Program-made: the position numbers and the translations under genes | Source: CAWJNF01 sp963844235 | Lineage (GTDB): Bacteria; Actinomycetota; Thermoleophilia; Gaiellales; Gaiellaceae | Length of the DNA: 64,000 nt | Assembly (NCBI GenBank): GCA_963844235.1 | Contig: CAWJNF010000004.1 | Location: forward strand, 186,001-250,000 | Reading direction: 5' to 3' | Notes under the pieces: generated by a model | What the model saw: only the letters and a program-made list of their open reading frames with translations | Told to the model about the DNA's origin: nothing | Database searches by the model: none | In this document: positions 17,458-25,282 of the stretch, in pieces | Layout: every line of letters begins with the position of its first letter | Numbering within the stretch: the first letter of the stretch is position 1

Positions 17458-18185
17458 GCTACCGGCCGGAGGAGCTCATGATCGCCGCGATCGCGGGGCT
17501 CCTCGAGCACGCGAACCATGTCGCCGTCGGGACGACCTCCCCGATCCCCGCAGCAGCTGCCTTGCTTGCCCGAGAGCGCTCCGGGGGGCAGACGCGCGTC
17601 TCGCTCCTCGGCAGCACGAAGCACAACTTCTTCACCGACGGCGGACGAGAGCTGTTCGACTGCGCTGCGCAGGGACGGATAGACGTCTTCTTCCTCGGCG
17701 GCCCGCAGATCGACGGCGCCGCGAACATCAATCGCGTGGGCATGGGCGACTACCCGCGCAGCGACCCTCGATTCCCTGGCTCGTTCGGCTCGGCCCACCT
17801 CTACTTCCTCGTGCCGAGGGTCATCCTCTTCCAGCCGGAGCACTCGCTCCGGACGCTGGTTCAACGGGTCGACTTCGTCAGCGCTCCCGGTGTCAGCCCC
17901 ACAGAGGTCTATCGGCCGGGCGGGCCGGTGGCGCTCGTCACGGGTCGCTGCGTCTTCAGCTTCGACCGCGACCTGGCGCGCTTCCGGCTCGAGACGGCTC
18001 ACCCCGGGCAGACCGTCGAGGACATCCGCGAGAACACCGGCTTCGACTTCGACGTGGCCGACGGCCTGGCGGCGACGCCCGAGCCCGATGCCGCGACCCT
18101 CGCGCTCCTGCGCGGCGAGATCGGCAGGGCGCTGGCGGAGACGTACCCCGCCTTCGCCGCCCGCGTGCTCGGCATCGCCTCGTAG
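17454..18185 (+). CDS. CoA-transferase family (class I) beta subunit, IpdB-like
   Basis: A 243-residue partner of the preceding gene, starting within its stop (ATGA at 17454-17457). It shows GTTSPIPAAAALLA, FFLGGPQIDGAANIN and the core LRTLVQRVDFVSAPG. The SENG/ENG-type motif carrying the catalytic glutamate of true class I CoA-transferases is not visible. Lack of this Glu is a feature of IpdB, where the complex is a hydrolase. A C-C hydrolase or thioester hydrolase role is therefore possible, but this is inference from absence of a motif. Confidence 0.75.
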   Translation: MSYRPEELMIAAIAGLLEHANHVAVGTTSPIPAAAALLARERSGGQTRVSLLGSTKHNFFTDGGRELFDCAAQGRIDVFFLGGPQIDGAANINRVGMGDYPRSDPRFPGSFGSAHLYFLVPRVILFQPEHSLRTLVQRVDFVSAPGVSPTEVYRPGGPVALVTGRCVFSFDRDLARFRLETAHPGQTVEDIRENTGFDFDVADGLAATPEPDAATLALLRGEIGRALAETYPAFAARVLGIAS

Positions 18186-18265
18186 TGTCGGCGGCCGCCG
18201 TTTGCCGCGCCGGTCGAGCGGGTATCGAGCCAGTAGCGGTTCGTTCCACCTATCCAGGAGGGTCC

Positions 18266-18421
18266 ATGAGCGTCGCGGTGCTGGTACTGCTCGCCCTGCT
18301 CGTCGCAGCATTCATCGGGCTGGGATTCGTCGTCAAGTGGCTCTTCATCGTCGCCATCGTGGCCGCGCTCGTCTGGCTGATCGCCTTCTTCATCGGCGGC
18401 GCACGGTCGCGGGGCGTCTGA
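18266..18421 (+). CDS. Small hydrophobic membrane protein, 51 aa
   Basis: Two nearly contiguous hydrophobic stretches (VAVLVLLALLVAAFIGLGFVV and WLFIVAIVAALVWLIAFFIGG) fill the protein, with a short basic end (ARSRGV). It would sit in the membrane as a helical hairpin. Start ATG 18266 has a good AGGAGGG 4-10 bases upstream. Similar 50-residue hydrophobic proteins are common in actinobacteria and have no assigned function. Confidence 0.65.
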   Translation: MSVAVLVLLALLVAAFIGLGFVVKWLFIVAIVAALVWLIAFFIGGARSRGV

Positions 18422-18441
18422 CCGACTGCCGGCCGAAACGA

Positions 18442-18522
18442 CCGGGGTCAAGTCTTGCATTCGAACATGAGACAACGAGAGGCTCGCTCTTCCTGATGTT
18501 CGTTTGCAAGACTTGACCCCGG
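18442..18522. repeat. 81-bp inverted repeat, REP/MITE-like
   Basis: Arms begin CCGGGGTCAAGTCTTGCA and end with its complement, TGCAAGACTTGACCCCGG. The symmetry continues imperfectly inward (GAACAT / ATGTTC), leaving a loop of roughly 25-30 bases. It lies alone in the gap between convergent genes. It could be a non-autonomous mobile element or a bidirectional terminator. No other copy was seen in the window. Confidence 0.7.
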
Positions 18523-18538
18523 CATTAAGCCCTCAGGC

Positions 18539-19051
18539 TCACACGGCTCCCTCGTAGCGCGACTCCAGGTAGGCCTGCCTCGCGGCTGCGTCGCGTCGCG
18601 AGCGCAGGTAGCTGCTCCAGGCCTGCTGCTCGTGCCACACGGCGCCGAGCTCCCACACGCAGAAGGTCGGACGATGCGTCCCCGCGACCGGCCAGGGTCG
18701 GAAGCCGGGATCGTCCTCGCCGGCCTTGGCCCACACGGTCTCCCAGAGCTCGTTGTCGTTGCGCCAGGTCGAGACGAGAAGGAAGTAGAACCCCGTCCCG
18801 CAGCGGTGGAGGATGATGAAGCCGAGATCGCCGGGGAGGGCGAGCGCGCCCGCAGTGGAGGCCGCCGTCAGCGCCTCTCGAGCCAGCTCCCGGATCTCGT
18901 CCGGGACGGGCGTGCCGGCGGGAGCGATGTCGTACCACTTCAGCACGACGTCTCCGAGCTCGAGGGGCGACGCCGGCTGGATGAGCTTCGTGATGTGCAC
19001 GTAGCTCGGTGCGACCTCCCCGCGCGCTTCCGCCTGCAGCGCTGTGCTCAT
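18539..19051 (-). CDS. Conserved-looking hypothetical protein, 170 aa
   Basis: A soluble protein, not recognised. It has aromatic-rich segments (FYFLLVSTWRNDNELWETVW and FCVWELGAVWHEQQAWSSYL) that suggest a compact alpha/beta domain of about 150 residues. ATG 19049-19051 is chosen because GAGGAGG lies 7-13 bases upstream. It is divergent from a WYL-domain regulator with a dyad in the shared promoter gap, so it is a likely target of that regulator. Confidence 0.65.
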   Translation of the reverse strand: MSTALQAEARGEVAPSYVHITKLIQPASPLELGDVVLKWYDIAPAGTPVPDEIRELAREALTAASTAGALALPGDLGFIILHRCGTGFYFLLVSTWRNDNELWETVWAKAGEDDPGFRPWPVAGTHRPTFCVWELGAVWHEQQAWSSYLRSRRDAAARQAYLESRYEGAV

Positions 19052-19091
19052 TCCGACCTCCTCGTTCCAGGGGTACCGGTTGACCGTATCG

Positions 19092-19123
19092 GACAAATAG
19101 GGCGAGCTGTGCCCTCTATCTGT
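19092..19123. promoter_or_regulatory. Imperfect dyad between the divergent hypothetical and WYL genes
   Basis: GACAAATAGGGC is followed after 7 bases by GCCCTCTATCTGT, which is its complement with two single-base insertions. Placed in an 86-base divergent gap, it is a plausible operator for the adjacent regulator. Confidence 0.4.
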
Positions 19124-19137
19124 GGTTCACTGCCTGT

Positions 19138-20088
19138 GTGCTCGCGCCGACCTCGCGCTTGCTCGAGCTGCTCGAGCTCCTCCAGGAACGGCCCCTCACG
19201 ACCGGGCGGGAGATGGCCGAGCACCTCGCGATCGACGCGCGAACCGTGCGGCGCTACGTCGCCGCTCTCAAGGAGCTCGGGATCCCCGTCGAGGGCCAAC
19301 GCGGCGTCGGCGGCGGCTACCGCATCCGCCCCGGTTACCGGCTTCCGCCGCTGATGCTCAACGACGACGAGGCGGTCGTCGTCGTCCTCGGGCTCGTCGC
19401 CACGCGTCGCCTCGGGCTCGCGAGCGCGGCTGAGGCCGTCGACGGCGCGCTCGCCAAGCTGCACCGGGTGCTCCCCGCCACGCTCCGCCGCCAGGCCGAG
19501 GCGCTCGAGTCGACGCTGGGGTTCACCGCAGCACCGGTGGACGGGGCTCCGGTGACCGGTGAGGCGGTCCTCCTGCTCGCCGACGCGATCCGTCGCCGCC
19601 GGCGTGTCCACACGAGCTACCGGGCGTTCTCGGGCGAGCGCACCAAGCGCGAGCTGAGCCCGTACGGCCTCGTCGTCCACTCGGGTCGCTGGTACCTCGC
19701 CGCCCATGACCATACGCGCGAGGATCTGCGTACGTTCCGCGTCGACCGGATGCGCCAGACCGCCGACGTGGCCACGCAGGCGGTCGAGCCCCCGGAGGCC
19801 TTCGACCCGGTGGCGCACGTCCGCCGCTCGCTTGCCCGGGTCCCGTGGAGATGGGACGTCGAGGTGCTGCTCGCCCTTCCGCTCGACCAGGCGACGCCAC
19901 GCCTCCAGGGCACGCTCGCCGAGCTCGACGACGCGGACGGAGAGACGCTCCTCCAGATGCGAGTCGGCTCGCTCGACTGGATGGCCAGCGTGCTCGCCGG
20001 GCTCGACTGCGGCTTCAGCATCCGCCGACCGGAGGAGCTTCGCTCCAGCGTCCGCGCGCTCGCGACGCGCCTCGCCGAGCGAGCGTAA
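19138..20088 (+). CDS. WYL-domain transcriptional regulator (YafY/DeoR-like)
   Basis: A 316-residue regulator. The N-terminal helix-turn-helix is residues 5-60 (LLELLQERPLTTGREMAEHLAIDARTVRRYV, then GIPVEGQRGVGGGYRI). The WYL domain (about 145-220) shows SPYGLVVHSGRWYLAAHD, followed by a WCX C-terminal region ending near 310. WYL proteins sense ligands, often nucleic-acid or redox signals. Start GTG 19138. Divergent from the 170-aa hypothetical gene. Confidence 0.85.
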   Translation: MLAPTSRLLELLELLQERPLTTGREMAEHLAIDARTVRRYVAALKELGIPVEGQRGVGGGYRIRPGYRLPPLMLNDDEAVVVVLGLVATRRLGLASAAEAVDGALAKLHRVLPATLRRQAEALESTLGFTAAPVDGAPVTGEAVLLLADAIRRRRRVHTSYRAFSGERTKRELSPYGLVVHSGRWYLAAHDHTREDLRTFRVDRMRQTADVATQAVEPPEAFDPVAHVRRSLARVPWRWDVEVLLALPLDQATPRLQGTLAELDDADGETLLQMRVGSLDWMASVLAGLDCGFSIRRPEELRSSVRALATRLAERA

Positions 20089-20156
20089 CCCGCCGGCGCG
20101 CCGGAACCAGGACGGTGTAGGCTCATACTGTTGGCTGCCATGCTCGAGTTGGTTCG

Positions 20157-20783
20157 ATGGTGACCGCCGCATCCCGTTCGAACGGTGGGGCAGCGGTCGA
20201 CGAAGCTGGCTCGTCGCTCTACGAGCGGGCCGTCGACCGCGTACTGGCGATCCCGGAGCGGGTGACGACGGCCGACGAGGGCAAGGCGCTGCTCGCAGCC
20301 GACCAGCGCGTGGAAGCCGTGACGGACAAACTGCAGAAGGCGGTCGTGGTCGCCGTGCCCGTGCTGCGGGCGCTGAGCAGGGGGTCACGGTTCAGTGGTA
20401 TGCCATGGGCCGTCGTCGCCTCGACGACGATCTCCGTCGGCGTCACGGTTCGCGCCGGGGTGCGTGAGGTTCAGGTGCTCCGCGCGCTCGTCGCGGACCG
20501 TGTCGAGCGGGAGACGGGCCGCCCGGCCGACGGGACGCTCGTGAAGAAGCTCACGGTCGAGCTCTACCTCGACCCCGGCAACGAGCCCGATCTGTCCGAC
20601 CGCCGGCCGCGGTTCGGAAGTGTCGTGACCCGTTGGCTCTTCCGCGGCGCGATCGGCCGGGATACGCGAAAGACGGCGACGAAAGCCCTCGAGGCGGCCG
20701 AGGAGCTCGAGGTCCAGCCGCTGGTCGCCAGGTGGAGCGAGCCTACCGCCGCGTCCGCCCCGCCGGTGGCCAACGGCCACTGA
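20157..20783 (+). CDS. Hypothetical protein with a hydrophobic central segment, 208 aa
   Basis: Not recognised. After a polar N-terminus, residues about 60-100 (AVVVAVPVLRALSRG and MPWAVVASTTISVGVTV) are moderately hydrophobic and may form one or two membrane helices or amphipathic helices. The C-terminal half is charged (VADRVERETGRPADGTLVKKLTVELYLDPG). Length and codon pattern look genuine. No clear ribosome binding site precedes ATG 20157. Confidence 0.6.
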   Translation: MVTAASRSNGGAAVDEAGSSLYERAVDRVLAIPERVTTADEGKALLAADQRVEAVTDKLQKAVVVAVPVLRALSRGSRFSGMPWAVVASTTISVGVTVRAGVREVQVLRALVADRVERETGRPADGTLVKKLTVELYLDPGNEPDLSDRRPRFGSVVTRWLFRGAIGRDTRKTATKALEAAEELEVQPLVARWSEPTAASAPPVANGH

Positions 20784-20832
20784 CGCAGCGCGCGGCCTCG
20801 CTCAGGTCCGCTGAGCGGCGAAGCTCTGCAGG

Positions 20833-21333
20833 CTACCCTCGGGCGACCTTCGTGGCCGCGGCCTCGAGCGCTGCAGAGTCTGGAACGGCGCCCTCGGGGG
20901 TCATCTTGTCGACGACCTCCGGGATCGCGGTTGCGAGGGTCGCCTTGACCTCCTCCGGCGTGGTTCCCGCCTCGGCGGCGAGCGCCGAGATCGTGTCGCT
21001 TCCCAGCGCCTTCTCCACGGTTTGACCGTCGACGGCCTGGTTCGGCCCTGTCCCGACCCACGACTTCGCCTGCTCGCCCGCACCGGCGTTCGAGAACTTG
21101 TCGATCAGTCCCTGGAGTCCTCCGCTTCCGGCGGCGGTGCCGAGCAGCCCTCCCACCACGGCCCCGAGGCCACCTGTGCCTCCCGCTGCGCCGCCAACAG
21201 CCTTACCGCCGATGGCGCCGATGACCCCCATGAGCGCGGGACCCGCCCACTCGGGCAGATTGATCGCCTGCTCGCCCGACTTGCCGAGGATCGAGTTGAG
21301 CCCGCTCTCGATCATGTCGTCCACACCGGCCAT
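20833..21333 (-). CDS. YidB-like (DUF937) protein
   Basis: A 166-residue protein with an N-terminal SGLNSILGKSG segment, a long glycine/alanine-rich middle (GPALMGVIGAIGGKAVGGAAGGTGG) and the C-terminal YidB motif: KSWVGTGPNQAVDGQTVEKALGSD followed by SALAAEAGTTPEEVKATLA. The family is widespread and functionally undefined. Start ATG 21331-21333 with GGGAGG just upstream; the longer frame is a shadow. Confidence 0.8.
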   Translation of the reverse strand: MAGVDDMIESGLNSILGKSGEQAINLPEWAGPALMGVIGAIGGKAVGGAAGGTGGLGAVVGGLLGTAAGSGGLQGLIDKFSNAGAGEQAKSWVGTGPNQAVDGQTVEKALGSDTISALAAEAGTTPEEVKATLATAIPEVVDKMTPEGAVPDSAALEAAATKVARG

Positions 21334-21430
21334 GCTGCCTCCCTTCGTGCTGTATGCCACGCGCAGGCTAACCATGGCCAGGGAGATCCTGTCGGCGGCG
21401 ATTTGCAGGAACGATGGCGGCGGACGCCCG

Positions 21431-22213
21431 TCAGGCGCCTTCTCGCAGTGTCGCCTCGATGCCGCGGAGATCGCCCTCCTCGTCGACGAGGCGAGCAACG
21501 TCGGCGAACCCGTTGCGCGCCAGGTCCACCTCCAGCAGGTCAGCTTGCGTACCGCCGAGCTCGAGCAGGAGCGCGCCGCCGAGGCGGAGGAAGCCGGGGC
21601 TGTCGGCGATGACGCGCCGAAGGATCCGGGTGCCGTCGCTACCGCCGTCGTAGGACGCCGGGGACTCGAACGCGAGGGTGTCGCGCTGTAGCAGCGCCAG
21701 CTCGTGCGTAGGCACGTACGGCACGACACCGGTCACGACGTCGGCATGGCCTTCGAAGGCACTCGGCACGGGAGCGAACAGATCGCCGCAGTAGACCTCC
21801 ACACCGTTGTTTTTCGCGCAGGCGACGGCCCGCTCGTCGAGGTCGGATGCCACGACCCACGCGTGGGGCCGGTTCACGGCCAGAGTCTTGGCGATCGCCC
21901 CGGTCCCGGTGCAGAGGTCGATCGCCGAACCGTTCGCCGGCAGGCGCTCAGCGGCGCGACGTGCGAGCGGCTCGCTCTGCCAGCGCGGAACGTAGACACC
22001 GGGATCCACGCGGATCTGCAGCCCGCAGAACACAACACTCCCCGTGATCCAGGCGAGCGGCTCTCCCGTGAGGCGACGCCGGACGAGCGAGTCGAGTAGC
22101 TGAACGTCCCCGGCCGCGCAGGCGAGGAGCTCTTCGGCCTCCTCCTCTGCAGCGACGAACCCGCGGCTCGAGAGCCGTGCGGCAAGCGCCTCGACCTCGC
22201 TCGGCAACGCCAC
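21431..22213 (-). CDS. PrmC/HemK-like methyltransferase with altered NPPY motif
   Basis: A 260-residue SAM-dependent methyltransferase with the PrmC arrangement: a helical N-terminal domain, LTGEPLAWITGSVVFCG, VPRWQSEPLARRA, SAM motif I (IDLCTGTGAIAKTLA, near residue 102) and the acidic VASDLDERA. The catalytic loop that reads NPPY in PrmC reads GVVPYVP here, so the Asn-Pro that orients the target glutamine is missing. It may be an inactive or re-purposed paralogue. The start is uncertain: GTG 22213 avoids overlap with the divergent GMC gene, and a longer frame could begin at 22342. Confidence 0.75.
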   Translation of the reverse strand: MALPSEVEALAARLSSRGFVAAEEEAEELLACAAGDVQLLDSLVRRRLTGEPLAWITGSVVFCGLQIRVDPGVYVPRWQSEPLARRAAERLPANGSAIDLCTGTGAIAKTLAVNRPHAWVVASDLDERAVACAKNNGVEVYCGDLFAPVPSAFEGHADVVTGVVPYVPTHELALLQRDTLAFESPASYDGGSDGTRILRRVIADSPGFLRLGGALLLELGGTQADLLEVDLARNGFADVARLVDEEGDLRGIEATLREGA

Positions 22214-22279
22214 GTTCGCAATCAGATCAGCTCGGGGCGGCAGCGTCTGCCCGACCTTGCCGCCAATAGAGTCCGCAGG

Positions 22280-23710
22280 GTGGCGGAGCGCTACGACGTC
22301 CTGATCGTCGGCGGGGGAACCGCAGGTTGCGTTCTGGCACACCGGCTCTCGGCGACCCCGGCCCGGACGGTGTGCTTGACCGAGGCGGGACCGGACTACG
22401 GCCGTTTCGCGGAGGGAAGATGGCCGGAGGAGCTGCTGAATCCGGGGTCACTCGTGTTCACGCACGACTGGGGAACGGGCGGCGAGGACGATCGCTCGCT
22501 GGGCGCCCGGGTCATCGGCGGCTGCTCGACGCACAACGCCTGTTTGCTGCTCGAGGGCGCCCGGTCCGACTACGACGAGTGGGGGCCGGACTGGTCGTAC
22601 ACGACGATCGCGCCGTGCCTCGAGCGAGCTCGAGACACGCTTGGCGCGGCTCGGGCGAACACCGACCAGCCTGCACCCCTTCATGCCGCCCTCGTCGCTG
22701 CAGCGCAGCTTGCCGGCTTCCCGCTCCTCGCTGACCTGGACTCCGCCACGGATCCGGTCGGAGTCGGGACGCCGCGGGCAAACGTGCGCGGTGGGGTCCG
22801 CTGGAACACGGCGTTCGCCTACCTCGATCCCGTCCGGGCGAGAGCCAACCTCACGGTGCTCGGCGAGGCGCTCGTCGACCGCGTGCTGCTGAGCGGCACC
22901 CGCGCTGTCGGCGTCCTGCTCGCGGATGGTCGCCGGCTCGAGGCGAGCACCGTCGTGCTCAGCGCCGGCGCCTACTTCACCCCGATGGTCTTGCTCAGAA
23001 GCGGGATTGGCCCGGAGAACGAGCTGCGACGGCATGGGATCTCCGTCGCGGCGGCCCTGCCCGTGGGGGAACGCTTGCTCGATCATTGCGGAACGGGAAT
23101 CGCGTGGGAGCCGACGGCGGAGCTTCACGCCCTCACCGCGGCCCACGTGCGGGATACCGGCGCACTGTTCGAGCCAGGCGCAGTCGTGAAGGCAGCGAGC
23201 GCGACGTGCCCGGACGGCAGCTGGGACATCCACCTGCTGCCCTGGACGAACGCCGTGGCGGGATCGTCCGACCGTTTCGAGGCGAGCTGTGGCTGCTTCC
23301 ACATGAAGCCGCTCTCGATCGGACGCGTGCGCCTGCGATCCGCCGACCCATCAGCTCTCCCCCGCGTCGAGCGAGGCTTCCTGACGAAGAGCGAGGACAT
23401 GACCGTCATCGTCGAGGCACTCGAGCTCGCCCGACGCCTCGCCGCCTCGGAGCCATTGCGCGGGCTCCTCGCCTACGAGCTTCAACCGGGTCAGCGCGAC
23501 CTCGACGAGTACGTCGCCTCGACAGTCAGGAACTACTTCCACCCGGCAGGAACGTGCGCGATCGGGCACGTCACCGATCCTTTCGGCCGCGTCCTCGGCA
23601 TGGAGGGCCTCGTCGTCGCCGACGCATCGCTGATGCCCACGATCCCACGCGCGAACACGAACCTGACGACCGTGGCGATCGCCGAACGAATCGCCGAGAC
23701 GTTTCGCTAA
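22280..23710 (+). CDS. GMC-family oxidoreductase (choline-dehydrogenase-like)
   Basis: A 476-residue FAD alcohol oxidoreductase. The N-terminal dinucleotide motif is DVLIVGGGTAGCVLA (residues 6-20), then GARVIGGCSTHNA, the GMC signature region VLSAGAYFTPMVLLRSGIG, and the catalytic His in YFHPAGTCAIG (about 431) with Asn in RANTNLTTVAIAE. It is slightly short for the family. The substrate, an alcohol, cannot be predicted. Start GTG 22280 lies 66 bases from the divergent methyltransferase start. Confidence 0.85.
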   Translation: MAERYDVLIVGGGTAGCVLAHRLSATPARTVCLTEAGPDYGRFAEGRWPEELLNPGSLVFTHDWGTGGEDDRSLGARVIGGCSTHNACLLLEGARSDYDEWGPDWSYTTIAPCLERARDTLGAARANTDQPAPLHAALVAAAQLAGFPLLADLDSATDPVGVGTPRANVRGGVRWNTAFAYLDPVRARANLTVLGEALVDRVLLSGTRAVGVLLADGRRLEASTVVLSAGAYFTPMVLLRSGIGPENELRRHGISVAAALPVGERLLDHCGTGIAWEPTAELHALTAAHVRDTGALFEPGAVVKAASATCPDGSWDIHLLPWTNAVAGSSDRFEASCGCFHMKPLSIGRVRLRSADPSALPRVERGFLTKSEDMTVIVEALELARRLAASEPLRGLLAYELQPGQRDLDEYVASTVRNYFHPAGTCAIGHVTDPFGRVLGMEGLVVADASLMPTIPRANTNLTTVAIAERIAETFR

Positions 23711-23819
23711 GCGCGCGAGGGACCGCCCACGGGACGGCTGCTTGTGCTCGCGCACCGGCTCGCAGTCCGCGCCGCTGACGCAAGCACGTCCGACGGCTCT
23801 TGCGGTGTCGAAGCCGAGC

Positions 23820-25133
23820 TCAGGGCACCAGATCGATCTCGGGCAGGATCGGCACCTCGGGGGCGTCGACGCTCGGTGGGAGCTCCGGCGGCGGCGGCGC
23901 AAGGGGGAGCGGTGGCACCGCGACCGGCGGCAGCTCGATCTCGGGCGGCGGCGGCAATTCGACATCCACCGGAGGCAGTTCGACGTCGATCGGCAGCGGG
24001 GGCAGCTCGACATCGAGGGGCGGCACCTCCACATCGAGGGGCGGCAGCTCGATCTCGGGCAGAACCGACGGAGGCTCGTCCGGAGGCGGAGCGGGCTGCT
24101 CGGGCGGGTCGACGCCGGCCGGTTGGGGCCGAGCGATCGACGCCTCGTCGGGAGTCCCGTCGTGAGGCGCGTCCTGTGTCGCGTTGGACGGGGGTGTTGG
24201 CTCGCTTGCCCCGCCGCCTCCCGTTCCGGCCGCCGGGACATCGCCGGGACCGATTGGCTGGGACACACTGCCGCCCCCCGCGAGCGCTGGCGGCGGGTCG
24301 TGCGGTAGTAGTCGCGCGCCGGCGACGGCCTCGGGTGCACGTGGAGCGCTGTGCGCCGCGAGGACAGCCGCATGCTGCGAGCGCGGCGCCACGACTACCG
24401 GCGGGCTGCCGGAGCCTCTGGATGTCGGCGGATTCGAGTCGCGAGGGACAGAGGCGGCGCCCATGACCGTCGTCGCGACGGCGACGGTCGCAGCGAATTT
24501 GGCCGCCGAGCCGCCGCCGGCGAGTGACTTCATCGCTGCCGCGAGAGCGCCAAAGCCGAAGCCGCCGAGCCGCCGCCGCTGGTCCGGATCGGCGGGGGAC
24601 GCGAGGAGGCTCGCGAGCGAGCGTCGGGCACGGAAGAGCAATGTCTCCACGGCACCACGGCTGAGTCCCAACTCGACCGCGATCTCGTGGTACGAGAGGC
24701 CTTTCCATTCCCGAAGCAGGATCGCCTGCCGCTGCGACTTGGTCATGCCGGCAAGCGCATCTTCGAGACCGGCCAGCTCTTCGCTTCTCTCCGAGATGGA
24801 GGCGGGAACCGCCTCGAGCGCCCGCGGATCGCGGAGGATCTCGACAGCCTGCCGGCGGTTGCGCGCGTGCCGCCGGTTGCGGCAGACGTTCAGGGCGATC
24901 GCGTACAGCCAACTCGGCTCGTTGCGCGGAACGATCCCACGCCGGAGCGCGCGGAGGGCATGGAAGAACGTGGTCTGGACGGCGTCCTCGGCTTCCTCCC
25001 TGGTGTCAAGACGCGAGAGGCAGAACCGAAAGACATCCGCGCGGTAGCGCTCGTAGAGGCGCGCGCTGCTCTCCGCAGCGGTCGCCTCTGCCGGGTCAGT
25101 CGTGACGCCGCGCGTCTGCGCGACAACAGCCAT
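23820..25133 (-). CDS. ECF-type sigma factor with membrane segment and proline-rich tail
   Basis: Residues about 25-65 form sigma region 2 (LYERYRADVFRFCLSRLDTREEAEDAVQTTF) and about 128-175 region 4 (MTKSQRQAILLREWKGLSYHEIAVELGLSRGAVETLLFRAR). Unusually, the protein continues for another 260 residues. A single hydrophobic segment (about 207-229) is followed by a long Ser/Pro/Gly region ending in repeats of the type VELPPLDVELPP. The tail probably lies outside the membrane, so the sigma factor may be held at the membrane until released. ATG 25131-25133 has GGAGAGG upstream. It is divergent from a hybrid histidine kinase. Confidence 0.8.
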   Translation of the reverse strand: MAVVAQTRGVTTDPAEATAAESSARLYERYRADVFRFCLSRLDTREEAEDAVQTTFFHALRALRRGIVPRNEPSWLYAIALNVCRNRRHARNRRQAVEILRDPRALEAVPASISERSEELAGLEDALAGMTKSQRQAILLREWKGLSYHEIAVELGLSRGAVETLLFRARRSLASLLASPADPDQRRRLGGFGFGALAAAMKSLAGGGSAAKFAATVAVATTVMGAASVPRDSNPPTSRGSGSPPVVVAPRSQHAAVLAAHSAPRAPEAVAGARLLPHDPPPALAGGGSVSQPIGPGDVPAAGTGGGGASEPTPPSNATQDAPHDGTPDEASIARPQPAGVDPPEQPAPPPDEPPSVLPEIELPPLDVEVPPLDVELPPLPIDVELPPVDVELPPPPEIELPPVAVPPLPLAPPPPELPPSVDAPEVPILPEIDLVP

Positions 25134-25282
25134 TGTGCCGCCTCTCCGCCGCAGTGCTCTTGAGCTCTCCATATGCCCGAACTTCCGCGATCTCAATCGC
25201 GCAACCGGGCCTTGACCGTTCACTGGTCACCGGTCGTGCCGCTTCGGCGCAAGTTTTCCCGTCCTCGACGTTCTTTGAGGGC

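Noticed and set aside
23880..24065. Short periodic DNA repeats (GGCAGCTCGAC-type) considered as CRISPR or minisatellite
   Set aside because: The period follows the VELPPLDVELPP protein repeat of the sigma-factor tail. The units are too short and variable, with no spacers, for CRISPR.
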